In this document: positions 17,396 through 25,681 of the stretch, piece after piece | How positions within the stretch are numbered: position 1 is the first letter of the stretch | Layout: each line of letters begins with the position of its first letter | Source: Bacillus sp. ZZV12-4809 | GTDB lineage: Bacteria; Bacillota; Bacilli; Bacillales; Cytobacillaceae | DNA: 64,000 nt | Reading direction: 5' to 3' | NCBI RefSeq assembly: GCF_009849585.1 | Contig: NZ_VCRN01000020.1 | Location: 1 to 64,000 of the forward strand | Position numbers and translations under genes: made by a program | The notes under the pieces: model-generated | What the model was told of the DNA's origin: nothing | The model's database searches: none | The model's input: only the letters and a program-made list of their open reading frames with translations

Positions 17396-18377
17396 TATGG
17401 CCACCTCCATGGTTTTCTTCACTGTCATCATGGCCGCTGTCTTTGCCATGACCTTCAATTACATTCGGGTTCTCATTTTTGTAATTATCGTCTTCTTCAA
17501 ATGTCTTGCCCTGGTATCCATGGCCTCTGTAAAGTTCAGGGTTTGTATAAGCCTTAGAGTGAGGATCAGCATGATTTACCCATTCTAAATGAGTATTTGA
17601 ATATGTCAGTCTTCCTAAATGAGTAGGCTTCAGCAGTCCTTCATACTCTTTCTCTGTCAATTTAGGTGCTGTATCCTTAACATCTTCAACCCATTGGTCA
17701 AAATCTTCCTGTGTTTGGGCAAGCACTTCAAATTTCATATCCGCATATCCGCGGCCGTTAAAGTTCGTGTTCTGGCCTTCGTATGATCCAGGGTTATCTG
17801 CAACAAGATACAATTCTGTTTCCATCTTCGGCATGGTGTACTTCTGTCCGCCAAGTGCAGGCACCCAAAAAGATTGCATGGTACTTGCGGAAGTCATTTT
17901 GAAGAGTACTGGCCTATCTTCGGGAATATTGACATAGTTCACTGTCTCAATGCCTTCTTCGGGATAACTGAAAATCCATTTCCAGTCAGCAGATGTAACA
18001 TGTATGGTAATAGGCTCTTTTTCTTCATAGCCCTTTGGTGTTTCTTCCAGCGCATAAAGGGTTTTAACGGTCGGGATCGTTAACGCAATGACGATTAAGA
18101 TCGGAATCCCGGTCCAGATAATTTCAAGGAGTGTACTCCCATGCTCCTCGGGTGGTTCATAATCCTTATTCTCAGGTTTTTCACGGTATTTCCAAACAAT
18201 GTAGCCGAATAATCCAAATACGACTGCAACAACAAGAAGCATCCAGATCAGGGACCAGTTAATTAATTCAGTAATGCTTCTGGCTACAGGACCCTGCGGT
18301 TCAAAAACAACCATATTACAGCCGCTGAGCAAAAGCATCGGCAATATAGCTGTTAAAGAGAGCAGCATTTTTTTCAT
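17385..18377 (-). CDS. qoxA: cytochrome aa3 menaquinol oxidase subunit II QoxA (lipoprotein)
   Basis: Subunit II of the quinol oxidase, 330 aa. The lipobox LLLSGC shows a lipoprotein signal. Two membrane helices follow, then the cupredoxin domain (SADWKWIFSYPEEGI, SFWVPALGGQKYTMP) without the CuA Cys/His ligands, as expected for a quinol rather than cytochrome c oxidase. The C-terminal 45 residues are rich in His, Gly, Asp and Glu (for example HDDSEENHGGGHSGH). I do not recall such a tail from B. subtilis QoxA, and it may bind metal. The ATG at 18377 fits the ribosome binding site better than the one at 18389, which abuts it. Confidence 0.94.
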   Translation of the reverse strand: MKKMLLSLTAILPMLLLSGCNMVVFEPQGPVARSITELINWSLIWMLLVVAVVFGLFGYIVWKYREKPENKDYEPPEEHGSTLLEIIWTGIPILIVIALTIPTVKTLYALEETPKGYEEKEPITIHVTSADWKWIFSYPEEGIETVNYVNIPEDRPVLFKMTSASTMQSFWVPALGGQKYTMPKMETELYLVADNPGSYEGQNTNFNGRGYADMKFEVLAQTQEDFDQWVEDVKDTAPKLTEKEYEGLLKPTHLGRLTYSNTHLEWVNHADPHSKAYTNPELYRGHGYQGKTFEEDDNYKNENPNVIEGHGKDSGHDDSEENHGGGHSGH

Positions 18378-18407
18378 CTGATGTTTCATCTCCTTTAAAC
18401 AAAACTA

Positions 18408-18425
18408 TTGTTAAATAATTCACAA
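18408..18425 (-). promoter_or_regulatory. Rex-like operator at the qox promoter
   Basis: TTGTTAAATAATTCACAA, read on the minus strand as TTGTGAATTATTTAACAA, matches the Rex consensus (TTGTGAA, four bases, TTCACAA) with one mismatch. It directly follows the -10 box, so it would cover the transcription start. Rex senses NADH/NAD+ and represses respiratory and fermentation genes. Prediction only. Confidence 0.45.
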
Positions 18426-18455
18426 ATAATGTGCGCAATTTCACAAAGATGTCAA
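18426..18455 (-). promoter_or_regulatory. sigma-A promoter of qoxABCD
   Basis: On the minus strand TTGACA and CATTAT are 18 bases apart, about 50 bases before the qoxA start. The consensus -35 box supports it. Confidence 0.6.
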
Positions 18456-18691
18456 AAAAATATATTGCTGGCAAAATTGCACATCCCTGAAACCTTTATT
18501 TAACTTAGTTATCACTGTGTAAATGATATTAACATAAGCAAATGTGAAAAGTTGTGACAAATATCAAAAGGAAATATATGTAAGAACTTTGAACTGCTTT
18601 TTATTTTCTATAAATAGCAATATAACAACGGTTCTGCTGCATTATCGAACTTTTGAACAACTTTTGAACTTTTTTTATGAAATTTTCACCA

Positions 18692-18895
18692 TGGCTGTTT
18701 TCGTATATTTTGTTGCTATTTGTATTATATTTACTGAGATAATTAGAGCGGGGGTAGCGGGCCAGGTGAGGCCCCGCAGACGCGCAGCGCCGAGGAGCCT
18801 TAGGCGCAAGCCTCGCGGAAAAGGAGAATCCTTAGCGGCCAACAACGGACAACACTATAAGCAGAAAACAAAAATTAATACGAAAAGAAAAGAGC
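18692..18895. repeat. dispersed intergenic repeat, copy A
   Basis: It begins GGCTGTTTTCGT, then TTGTTGCTATTTGTATTATA, followed by a G+C-rich block (GTAGCGGG, CCCCGCAGACGCGCAGCG, CGAGGAG, CCTCGCGGAAA) and an A-rich tail ending AGAGCC. The same blocks occur in the same order at 40875-41160 and 49788-50072. An open frame across it (18544-18930) is an artefact of the repeat. Confidence 0.8.
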
Positions 18896-19068
18896 CTTCA
18901 ATAATAAAGGAAGATATACAAAAAAGGTGACTCTTCGGACAGAAAAGGATTTTTCATAACAGGAAAATGATTTTGATTAAAAGCCTGTAAGTGCTCTTTC
19001 TTATTTATTGAAAAATACAGAATACTGCAGTAACATAAAGTAAAATTAGATAGAGACAGGGTGAGGAC

Positions 19069-20100
19069 ATGATTGATTTAAGAAGCGATACAGTCACAAA
19101 GCCGACTGAAGCAATGAGAAAAGCGGCTTATGAAGCTGAAGTTGGAGATGATGTTTATGGAGAGGACCCTTCAATAAATATACTGGAGGAAAAAGCTGCT
19201 GAAGTGCTTGGAAAAGAAGCGGCACTTTTCGTAACAAGCGGAACACAAGGAAACCAGATTGCCATATTAACACATTGCCGTCCTGGCAATGAAATAATCC
19301 TCGAGGCAGAAAGCCATATATTTTACTATGAAAGCGGAGCTCCATCTGCATTCGCCGGTGTACAGACCAGAACGTTAAACGGGACAAGAGGGGCCATGAA
19401 TCCCGCTGACTTGGAGTTTGCCATCAGGGGAGAGGATCAGCATTTTCCTGAAACTGGCTTAATTTGCCTTGAAAATACCCATAATCGAGCAGGCGGTGCC
19501 GTGATTCCCATTGATAATATGAAAGATATTCATCGTATCGCAAATTCCAATGACATTCCCGTACATATAGATGGAGCACGATTATTCAATGCCGCTGCAG
19601 CACTGAACCTCCCGGCTTCTGAATTAGCAAAGCATTGCGACACTGTCCAGGTATGCCTATCCAAAGGGCTGGGTGCTCCGGTCGGATCCATACTGGCAGG
19701 AAACAGAGATTTTATAACAGCCGCGAGAAAATGGCGCAAAAGACTTGGCGGGGGACTAAGGCAGGCTGGCATCATAGCGGCTCCCGGAATTATTGCTTTA
19801 ACACAAATGAGAGAACGTTTGGCTGAGGACCATGAAAATGCCCAATATCTTGCACAGCAACTAGGCCAAATCAATGGGATTGAAATCGTAAATCAGGTAG
19901 ATACAAATATCATTGTGGCCGATGTAAAAAACCTTAAGATGAATTCATCGGAATTTGTTGAAAAATTAAAAGCCCAAGGAGTTCTATCTGGAACTTTTGG
20001 ACCTAGTTATGTGCGTTTCGTTACTCACTATGATGTGAACAGAAACCAGCTTGAACAAGCAATAACAGCCATTCAAAAAACAGCAGCACAAACTGTTTAA
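19069..20100 (+). CDS. ltaE: low-specificity L-threonine aldolase
   Basis: This PLP enzyme cleaves L-threonine or L-allo-threonine to glycine and acetaldehyde. The 343-aa protein starts MIDLRSDTVTKPTEAMR, the family hallmark. It has TSGTQGNQIA for PLP phosphate binding, HIDGARLFNAA with Asp168 and Arg171, and the Schiff-base lysine at about 199 in QVCLSKGLGAPVGS. Length is as usual for the family. A strong terminator follows; it is a single-gene unit. Confidence 0.93.
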   Translation: MIDLRSDTVTKPTEAMRKAAYEAEVGDDVYGEDPSINILEEKAAEVLGKEAALFVTSGTQGNQIAILTHCRPGNEIILEAESHIFYYESGAPSAFAGVQTRTLNGTRGAMNPADLEFAIRGEDQHFPETGLICLENTHNRAGGAVIPIDNMKDIHRIANSNDIPVHIDGARLFNAAAALNLPASELAKHCDTVQVCLSKGLGAPVGSILAGNRDFITAARKWRKRLGGGLRQAGIIAAPGIIALTQMRERLAEDHENAQYLAQQLGQINGIEIVNQVDTNIIVADVKNLKMNSSEFVEKLKAQGVLSGTFGPSYVRFVTHYDVNRNQLEQAITAIQKTAAQTV

Positions 20101-20106
20101 TATGAC

Positions 20107-20137
20107 AAACGCATGTCTTCCGGCATGCGTTTTTTTA
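20107..20137 (+). terminator. terminator of the threonine aldolase gene
   Basis: AAACGCATG and CATGCGTTT pair around eight bases, with seven T after. Confidence 0.9.
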
Positions 20138-20293
20138 TTTCTGCACACGTGATAATTGGAGCAGGGGGGCAAGAGAACCATTTGTATTTTTTTTACTCAA
20201 ATCAGGAGTGCTGACCCGAAGATGAAAACAAGGAGAAGACCCATCCATTAGACTGCCTTGATCTGATAACCACAAAGCTTAACGAAACTTGAT

Positions 20294-20470
20294 TTAATAA
20301 TATCCCTGCTGAGTAACAACAATGTAATGTCCGGTGTGCAAATGACTCTGATGCCAAACACTGTGAAAGGGGTATCCCTGATGGATAGCCTGCCACCAGG
20401 GCCCATATTGGATCTGCGGATATCCGTAGTAATGCGCACCATTCATGCCTGTAATGATATATTGCCTCAA
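20294..20470 (-). CDS. small Tyr/His/Gln/Gly-rich protein, 58 aa
   Basis: A short frame with a TTG start, eight bases after an AAGGAGG ribosome binding site on the minus strand. The product is rich in Y, H, Q, G and W, with stretches such as AHYYGYPQIQYGPWWQ and HQGYPFHSVWHQSH, and ends TQQGYY. Such composition is typical of spore coat and exosporium-associated proteins of Bacillaceae, which makes a spore-surface role a reasonable guess. I cannot name a family. The rest of the 20.1-20.6 kb gap holds nothing else I recognise. Confidence 0.6.
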   Translation of the reverse strand: MRQYIITGMNGAHYYGYPQIQYGPWWQAIHQGYPFHSVWHQSHLHTGHYIVVTQQGYY

Positions 20471-20621
20471 AGCTGTTTCCTCCTTGTCATTTTTAAAAAT
20501 AATCTATGCAAAAGCTTTTAATGTGGCTCTTGAAGATTTCTCTAATTTTCCACCTATACTTTAGGTCTTAATCCGTATGATAAAAAAGTAAAACTAACAC
20601 TTTTTAAAGGAGAATAAGACC

Positions 20622-21478
20622 ATGCTATTAAAGAAAAGTTTCTTTATTGGTGCTTTCCTGATTCTAACTCTTGCAGCATGTAATAATTCGCAGCAGGGAA
20701 TGGATACAGGGGAGTTAACCGGGGATGACCTTCAAGAAATTAGCCAGCCTAATAATGTGAATGTGGATAGGGAAAGACGGGGAACAGCTCCGCTTGAACT
20801 GCAAAAAGTAAATAATGGGTACCTCACAATTGACCCGAACTCTTACAGTACTTCCACTCCAAGCGGGGAATTTCCTCATAGTCAAGTAACAGAAGATGGC
20901 GGAATGCCACTCATTCAGTTTGGAGAAGGCAATCAGCAAAATGAAGGAATACAAGGCGGACCGGCTGGGGATCAACCTGCACAGCCATTTAACCAAGAGG
21001 GCCAGCAGCCGCAGGCACCTGGAGAACCCCCCCACAGGAAGGGACCGGACAGGCTCCTCAAGGACAAAATGAACAGGCACCAGCAGCTCAAAATGATGAG
21101 GTAAACAATTTTGAATCAAAAGTAATTCAATTAACCAATGCAGAACGGGAGAAGAATGGCCTAAAAGCTTTAAAGGCAGATAAACCCCTAAGCGGTGTTG
21201 CACAGGCGAAATCAAACGATATGCAGCAGAAAAATTACTTTTCCCATACAAGTCCTACTTATGGTTCACCATTTGATATGATGAGGGATTTTGGGGTAAA
21301 CTATAGCACCGCCGGTGAAAACATTGCGATGGGACAGCAGAGTCCCGAACAAGTGGTTCAAGCATGGATGGAAAGTGAAGGGCATCGGAAAAATATTTTA
21401 AACGGTAGCTTTACACATATTGGCGTAGGTTATACAGAGGACGGATCTTATTGGACACAAATGTTCACAGCAAAATAA
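20622..21478 (+). pseudogene. CAP-domain lipoprotein gene interrupted at a C7 tract
   Basis: The first frame (20622-21104) encodes a lipoprotein signal with lipobox LTLAAC, then a Gln/Pro-rich linker. At 21027-21033 there is a run of seven C. Adding one C would give PPPQEGTGQAPQGQN and continue without a stop into the second frame. That frame holds a SCP/CAP domain: VIQLTNAEREKNGLKAL, YFSHTSPTYGSPFDMM, TAGENIA, GHRKNIL and YWTQMF, ending at 21478. As written, translation stops at 21104 and the CAP domain is lost. The intact product would be about 285 aa. The tract could be a real mutation, a slippage switch or a sequencing error. Confidence 0.75.
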
Positions 21479-21510
21479 AGGAAATCGGCTTATTAGCCGA
21501 TTTCCTTTTT
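21477..21510 (+). terminator. terminator of the CAP lipoprotein gene
   Basis: AAAGGAAATCGGCT and AGCCGATTTCCTTT pair around four bases, with T residues after. Confidence 0.88.
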
Positions 21511-21639
21511 ATTGATTATAGGTTCAAGCTGACTCTTTATATCATCAAGCAGTTGATGGATGGTCATTTCTGTATCAGTTTGCCCTTTATCAAGGGCAGA
21601 TTCCAATAGCTTTTCAAAATCACTAAAGTTAGATTTCAT
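21493..21639 (-). CDS. small acidic hypothetical protein, 48 aa
   Basis: Minus-strand frame with GAAGGTG six bases before an ATG. The product is soluble and helical: KSNFSDFEKLLESALDKGQ, then MTIHQLLDDIKSQLEP. The 3' end runs into the terminator hairpin of the convergent gene. No family recognised. The ribosome binding site and amphipathic pattern support a real gene, but the length keeps confidence low. Confidence 0.5.
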   Translation of the reverse strand: MKSNFSDFEKLLESALDKGQTDTEMTIHQLLDDIKSQLEPIINKKEIG

Positions 21640-21905
21640 AATAGACACCTTCAAGCAGCAATGTATTTTATGACTCTATACCCTTTTAAGATTTTTTAAA
21701 ACTCACTATATACTATTATCCTGCCAGCTGAGGCGTGAGAAAAATGAACAATCATTCAATTACTTTTTGTCTAAATGATTGATATCCCGTAAAGCCGGGT
21801 ATTTATAATTAATAATATTTCTCAACTGCCCCCATACCTGTCAACTGAACAGCGAATAGTATATCAGGAAAGAAATCATAGATTGCTATATTGGAGGGTC
21901 TGGTT

Positions 21906-22034
21906 ATGAGATTGGTGCAAATGGATATTGATCAGCTATTGGAAGCCACATCGGAAATTGCCGAAGAAGATCTTGGCCATATGATCAGACAGGTGGAAAT
22001 TGATCATTTATTAGAACGTACCCAGGATTGGTAA
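21906..22034 (+). CDS. small acidic protein with internal repeat, 42 aa
   Basis: An ATG nine bases after GGAGGG starts a 42-aa acidic, helical product. It carries two related segments, MDIDQLLEA near the start and VEIDHLLER near the end, separated by about 16 residues. A strong terminator follows directly. No family recognised. The repeat suggests a short antiparallel helical hairpin or a two-site binding peptide. Confidence 0.6.
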   Translation: MRLVQMDIDQLLEATSEIAEEDLGHMIRQVEIDHLLERTQDW

Positions 22035-22043
22035 TATATATGG

Positions 22044-22078
22044 AACTCCCCCAAGCCAGGAGCTGAGGGGGAGTTTTT
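22044..22078 (+). terminator. intrinsic terminator
   Basis: AACTCCCCC and GGGGGAGTT form a perfect 9-bp stem, with five T after. Confidence 0.85.
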
Positions 22079-23018
22079 ATGCTGAAAAATTATTTTTTTG
22101 TGAATGATTCTTTAACCGAAAAGACTTTCTGGAAGATAGGACTACGCCGATAATCACAATTCCACCGCCAATTACCTGATAAAAATACAATTTTTCCTGT
22201 GTAAACCCCAGCGCGAAGATAATTGCAAAAACAGGAAGAAGATTCAGAAATACCCCTGCTTTAGCCGCTCCGATTATTCGAACTCCAAAATTCCACGATA
22301 GAAAAGCCATAATGGAAGCTAAAAACCCAACATACAGCAAGATTCCTATGGAGGAAAGAGTGAAGACTGGTTTTGCCGCTTCCATCCAAATGTATTCAAA
22401 CATGCTTATAGGTGCCAAAAGTAAAATACCAAGAAATACGGTTACATAAAAAGCCGACAGCAAAGGCAAGATGTCTGCATATTTTTTGCCGATCACAGAA
22501 TACAATGCCCACAGAAAAACCGCTGCCAAAACGTAAAAATCACCGGCATTTATTTTCCATGAAAGAAACACATCAATTGACCCCTTTGAAATGACAAATA
22601 AAATGCCAAAGACGGACAGGATGATTCCGGCTGCCTGATGTGCCAGAAGCTTTTCTCTTAAAATAAATACAGCCAGCAGCGCGATACATAAGGGGCTTGT
22701 ACTATTGACCACCGACGCATTAATCGAGGTGGTGTACTGCAGTGCAAAATAGATGATCGTATTGTAGCCGGCAACACCCGTCACAGCTAAAAGCAACAGG
22801 ATTCGCTTATGTTTTTTTAAAATAGCCAAATCATGCTTAAGCTGCTTTATCATAAAAGGGGTTAACACCAGAAAGGCAATGATCCAGCGCATAAGGGAAA
22901 AGAAAACAGGCGGGAAATAATCGACACCCATTCTCCCTATAACAAAATTACCTCCCCATATCATATTCGCTAATATCAGCAATAGAAAACCGTTCATTTT
23001 GTTTCTCTCATCCAGCAA
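22077..23018 (-). CDS. EamA/DMT family transporter
   Basis: A 313-aa membrane protein with ten helices in two EamA repeats, each about 140 residues. The first begins LLLILANMIWGGNFVIGRMG and the second (about 157) AGDFYVLAAVFLWALYSVIGK. The family exports metabolites such as amino acids; the substrate is unknown. TTG at 23018 has GAAGG upstream; an ATG seven codons later (22997) is possible. Basic C-terminal tail. Confidence 0.85.
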   Translation of the reverse strand: MLDERNKMNGFLLLILANMIWGGNFVIGRMGVDYFPPVFFSLMRWIIAFLVLTPFMIKQLKHDLAILKKHKRILLLLAVTGVAGYNTIIYFALQYTTSINASVVNSTSPLCIALLAVFILREKLLAHQAAGIILSVFGILFVISKGSIDVFLSWKINAGDFYVLAAVFLWALYSVIGKKYADILPLLSAFYVTVFLGILLLAPISMFEYIWMEAAKPVFTLSSIGILLYVGFLASIMAFLSWNFGVRIIGAAKAGVFLNLLPVFAIIFALGFTQEKLYFYQVIGGGIVIIGVVLSSRKSFRLKNHSQKNNFSA

Positions 23019-23166
23019 CCATGAAAACCTTCTTCCTTAATTGTAATAAATAAAATTTTACCCTTATCATCAAGAAAATTCATTCATTTCGGAAAAGTTT
23101 TTCTTGAAAAATTTGTAACTATTGGAAAAGGCAACGCGTCAACTTACTTAAAAAGGGGTGTCAATT

Positions 23167-25329
23167 ATGAAAAATAAATGGCTTCTGTTTGGCGGCATCA
23201 CAATAACATTACTAATCCTGACGTCGTTTCCTTTCTTTAACAGATTAACAATAGTCAGTTCTTTGGCAGAAAGTAAGGAAGAATTAATTGTTTTATCCAA
23301 TAAAGTATGGGAGGTAACGTTTTCAAAGGAACTTGATCCAGAAAGTGTTAGCAGTGCTTCAGTTTATGTTCTGAATGACGAGGGAGAAAAAGAGAAGGTA
23401 AAAATTTCACTCAAAAACAATCTTAAATCCATAGAAGTTCAGCCGCCCGATGAAGGATATAACCTTCATTCACCGCATTATACATTGGTCATCACAAATC
23501 ATATTAAAACAAAGAGAGGACAAAATCTAAATGGATCAGTAAAAACAGCCTTTAAAGTAATAAATACATTGCCGGCAATCGGTTCAAAAGATGAATTGAA
23601 CAGGTTTTTTTCAAAAATGCTTAAAGAAGAAAGGACTTTCCTATTAGACAGGGAAGTGGCAATAAGTGAGGATAGCAGTGCAAAGAGTTCAGCAGAGTCC
23701 GCAGGGACAGATTATTCGGGAACAAATGTGCAGGTTTCAGGTATCGATGAAGCCGATTTACTAAAAACAGACGGAACCCACATCTACAAAATCTCCGAAA
23801 ATAAAGTTCAGATTATCAAAGCTGTTCCGGCAGATAAAATGGAAATGGAATCTCAGTTAACCTTCAGTGAGGATTTTACTCCCTTTCAGTTATTTATTGA
23901 AGACAATCAATTAATCGTTATGGGCCACAGTTATAAAGATGTTCGAAAACACATTAGAAATGTGCCTTCAGAAAAAATGATTGCACCTGCATACCAATCC
24001 ACCAAAACAATTGTTTATAATATCGAAAATAAACAAAAGCCAAAACAAATCAGAGAGGCAGAGGTTGAGGGCAGCCTGCTTGCTTCGAGGCTAATGGATG
24101 GAAAAGTATATTTAATTACAAGCTATTATCCCGAATATTGGATATTGGAGAAACATAAAAATGCAGACCTGCGCCCCCGCTACTATGATACTGCCCAAAG
24201 CATGGAAGAGCAGTTTGTAGATTACAATAAGATAAAATATTTTCCCGATTCCCATCAAGCAAATTATATTAATATAGCTGTGATGAATGTAAGAGCCAAC
24301 AGGGAGCCATTATCTGTCTCTAGCTATTTAGGCAGCGGAAATGAATTTTATATGTCCAAACATAATCTATATTTAGCAGCCACACATTACAATGAAGAGA
24401 TTGCAGACAGAAAGATGCCGCATCCGGATACGAGCATATATAAGTTCAATCTAAAAGACGGAAAGGTAGAATTCCAGACTTCTGCGGAAATAAAAGGAAC
24501 CGTTTTAAATCAGTTTTCAATGGATGAATATAAAGGAAACTTCAGGGTCGTAACAACTAAAGGGGTAGCCTGGGATGGCAGAAACCCTTCATCCAATAGC
24601 CTTTACATTTTGGATAAGAATTTAAAACAGATCGGCCAGCTTGAAGACCTGGCAAAAGGGGAGAGAATTTATTCTGCAAGATTTATGAATGAGCGGATTT
24701 ATATGGTGACATTCAAGGAAACCGATCCTCTCTTTGTTATTGATGGCTCAAATCCGGAAAAACCTTCTATTCTCGGAGAATTAAAAATTCCGGGCTTCAG
24801 CAATTACCTGCACCCCCTGGATGAAAACCATCTCATAGGCTTTGGACATGATACAAAAATTGCCGGAGGAAAAGCAGCTGGCGGCCAGCCTGTAATTACC
24901 ACGGACGGTATTAAAATCTCTTTATTCGATGTAAGTGATACTAGTAATCCTGTCGAAAAAGATAGCGAAATCATCGGGGGACGCGGTACCTATTCCCCTT
25001 TAAATTACGATCACAAAGCGCTGCTTGTGGATAAAAAGAAAAACCTATATGGATTCCCCATTTCGATCTATCAAAATAAAAAAGGCAGCCAGTTTGAATC
25101 CACATTTGACTTCCAGGGTGCGTTAATATACAAAATTACTGTCGAGAACGGGATCGAGCTCCAAAGTAAAATTACCCATCAGACAGAAGAAACAATCTAT
25201 GAAGAATGGGAAAATGCAATCGAAAGGCTTATTTATATCGGTGACTACATTTATAGCATATCTCCTGGAAAAATTAATGCCTATCATACAGATGCTTTCC
25301 AAAAAGCAGGAGAACTGAAGTTAAATTAA
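23167..25329 (+). CDS. secreted or membrane-anchored beta-propeller protein
   Basis: A 720-aa protein with an N-terminal signal or anchor helix (about residues 4-22). An Ig-like region (about 35-130) follows, with LSNKVWEVTFSKELDPESV typical of SbsA/Big_5 domains. The long C-terminal domain starts GTNVQVSGIDEADLLKTDG, the hallmark of the secreted C-terminal beta-propeller family (Pfam PF09826, from memory). This family has no known catalytic role; binding at the cell surface is plausible. ATG at 23167 follows AAGGGG with proper spacing; a GTG nine bases earlier is too close. Terminator downstream. Confidence 0.85.
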   Translation: MKNKWLLFGGITITLLILTSFPFFNRLTIVSSLAESKEELIVLSNKVWEVTFSKELDPESVSSASVYVLNDEGEKEKVKISLKNNLKSIEVQPPDEGYNLHSPHYTLVITNHIKTKRGQNLNGSVKTAFKVINTLPAIGSKDELNRFFSKMLKEERTFLLDREVAISEDSSAKSSAESAGTDYSGTNVQVSGIDEADLLKTDGTHIYKISENKVQIIKAVPADKMEMESQLTFSEDFTPFQLFIEDNQLIVMGHSYKDVRKHIRNVPSEKMIAPAYQSTKTIVYNIENKQKPKQIREAEVEGSLLASRLMDGKVYLITSYYPEYWILEKHKNADLRPRYYDTAQSMEEQFVDYNKIKYFPDSHQANYINIAVMNVRANREPLSVSSYLGSGNEFYMSKHNLYLAATHYNEEIADRKMPHPDTSIYKFNLKDGKVEFQTSAEIKGTVLNQFSMDEYKGNFRVVTTKGVAWDGRNPSSNSLYILDKNLKQIGQLEDLAKGERIYSARFMNERIYMVTFKETDPLFVIDGSNPEKPSILGELKIPGFSNYLHPLDENHLIGFGHDTKIAGGKAAGGQPVITTDGIKISLFDVSDTSNPVEKDSEIIGGRGTYSPLNYDHKALLVDKKKNLYGFPISIYQNKKGSQFESTFDFQGALIYKITVENGIELQSKITHQTEETIYEEWENAIERLIYIGDYIYSISPGKINAYHTDAFQKAGELKLN

Positions 25330-25335
25330 ACTAAG

Positions 25336-25364
25336 AGAACTGGCCTTACGGCTGGTTCTTTTTC
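25336..25364 (+). terminator. terminator of the beta-propeller gene
   Basis: AGAACTGGCC and GGCTGGTTCT pair around four bases, with T residues after. Confidence 0.75.
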
Positions 25365-25681
25365 TGATTGATTGCAGAGGAAGGCAGGAGATCCTCGAAT
25401 ATACATACACATTTTATTTAGGAGGGAGACACCTTATATATAGCGAAAATCTGAAAAAGTTGATTCAATCCACATGAAAGACGCCTCTTCTTCAAACAAT
25501 CTGCTCCAATACACATAATATTGAAAGGTAAAGAACAGCACTTTATACAAAAAGAAGCTTTTCATATATAGAAATTAATACTGGAAAACCATTTCCATAT
25601 TTTTGAATAACTTTATAATTAAACGGCTATTATAAAGTTTATAGTATATAAATATAATTTTCCTAAATGGCTGGTGAGTTT
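25365..25681. other. intergenic stretch, nothing recognised
   Basis: A GGAGGGAG element occurs at about 25421-25428 but has no start codon at the right distance on the plus strand. No hairpin, repeat or gene was found. The last part is very A/T-rich and presumably holds the promoter of the DUF3231 gene. Confidence 0.5.

Noticed and set aside
18544..18930. 128-codon ORF upstream of the threonine aldolase gene
   Set aside because: It runs through dispersed repeat copy A and has no ribosome binding site.
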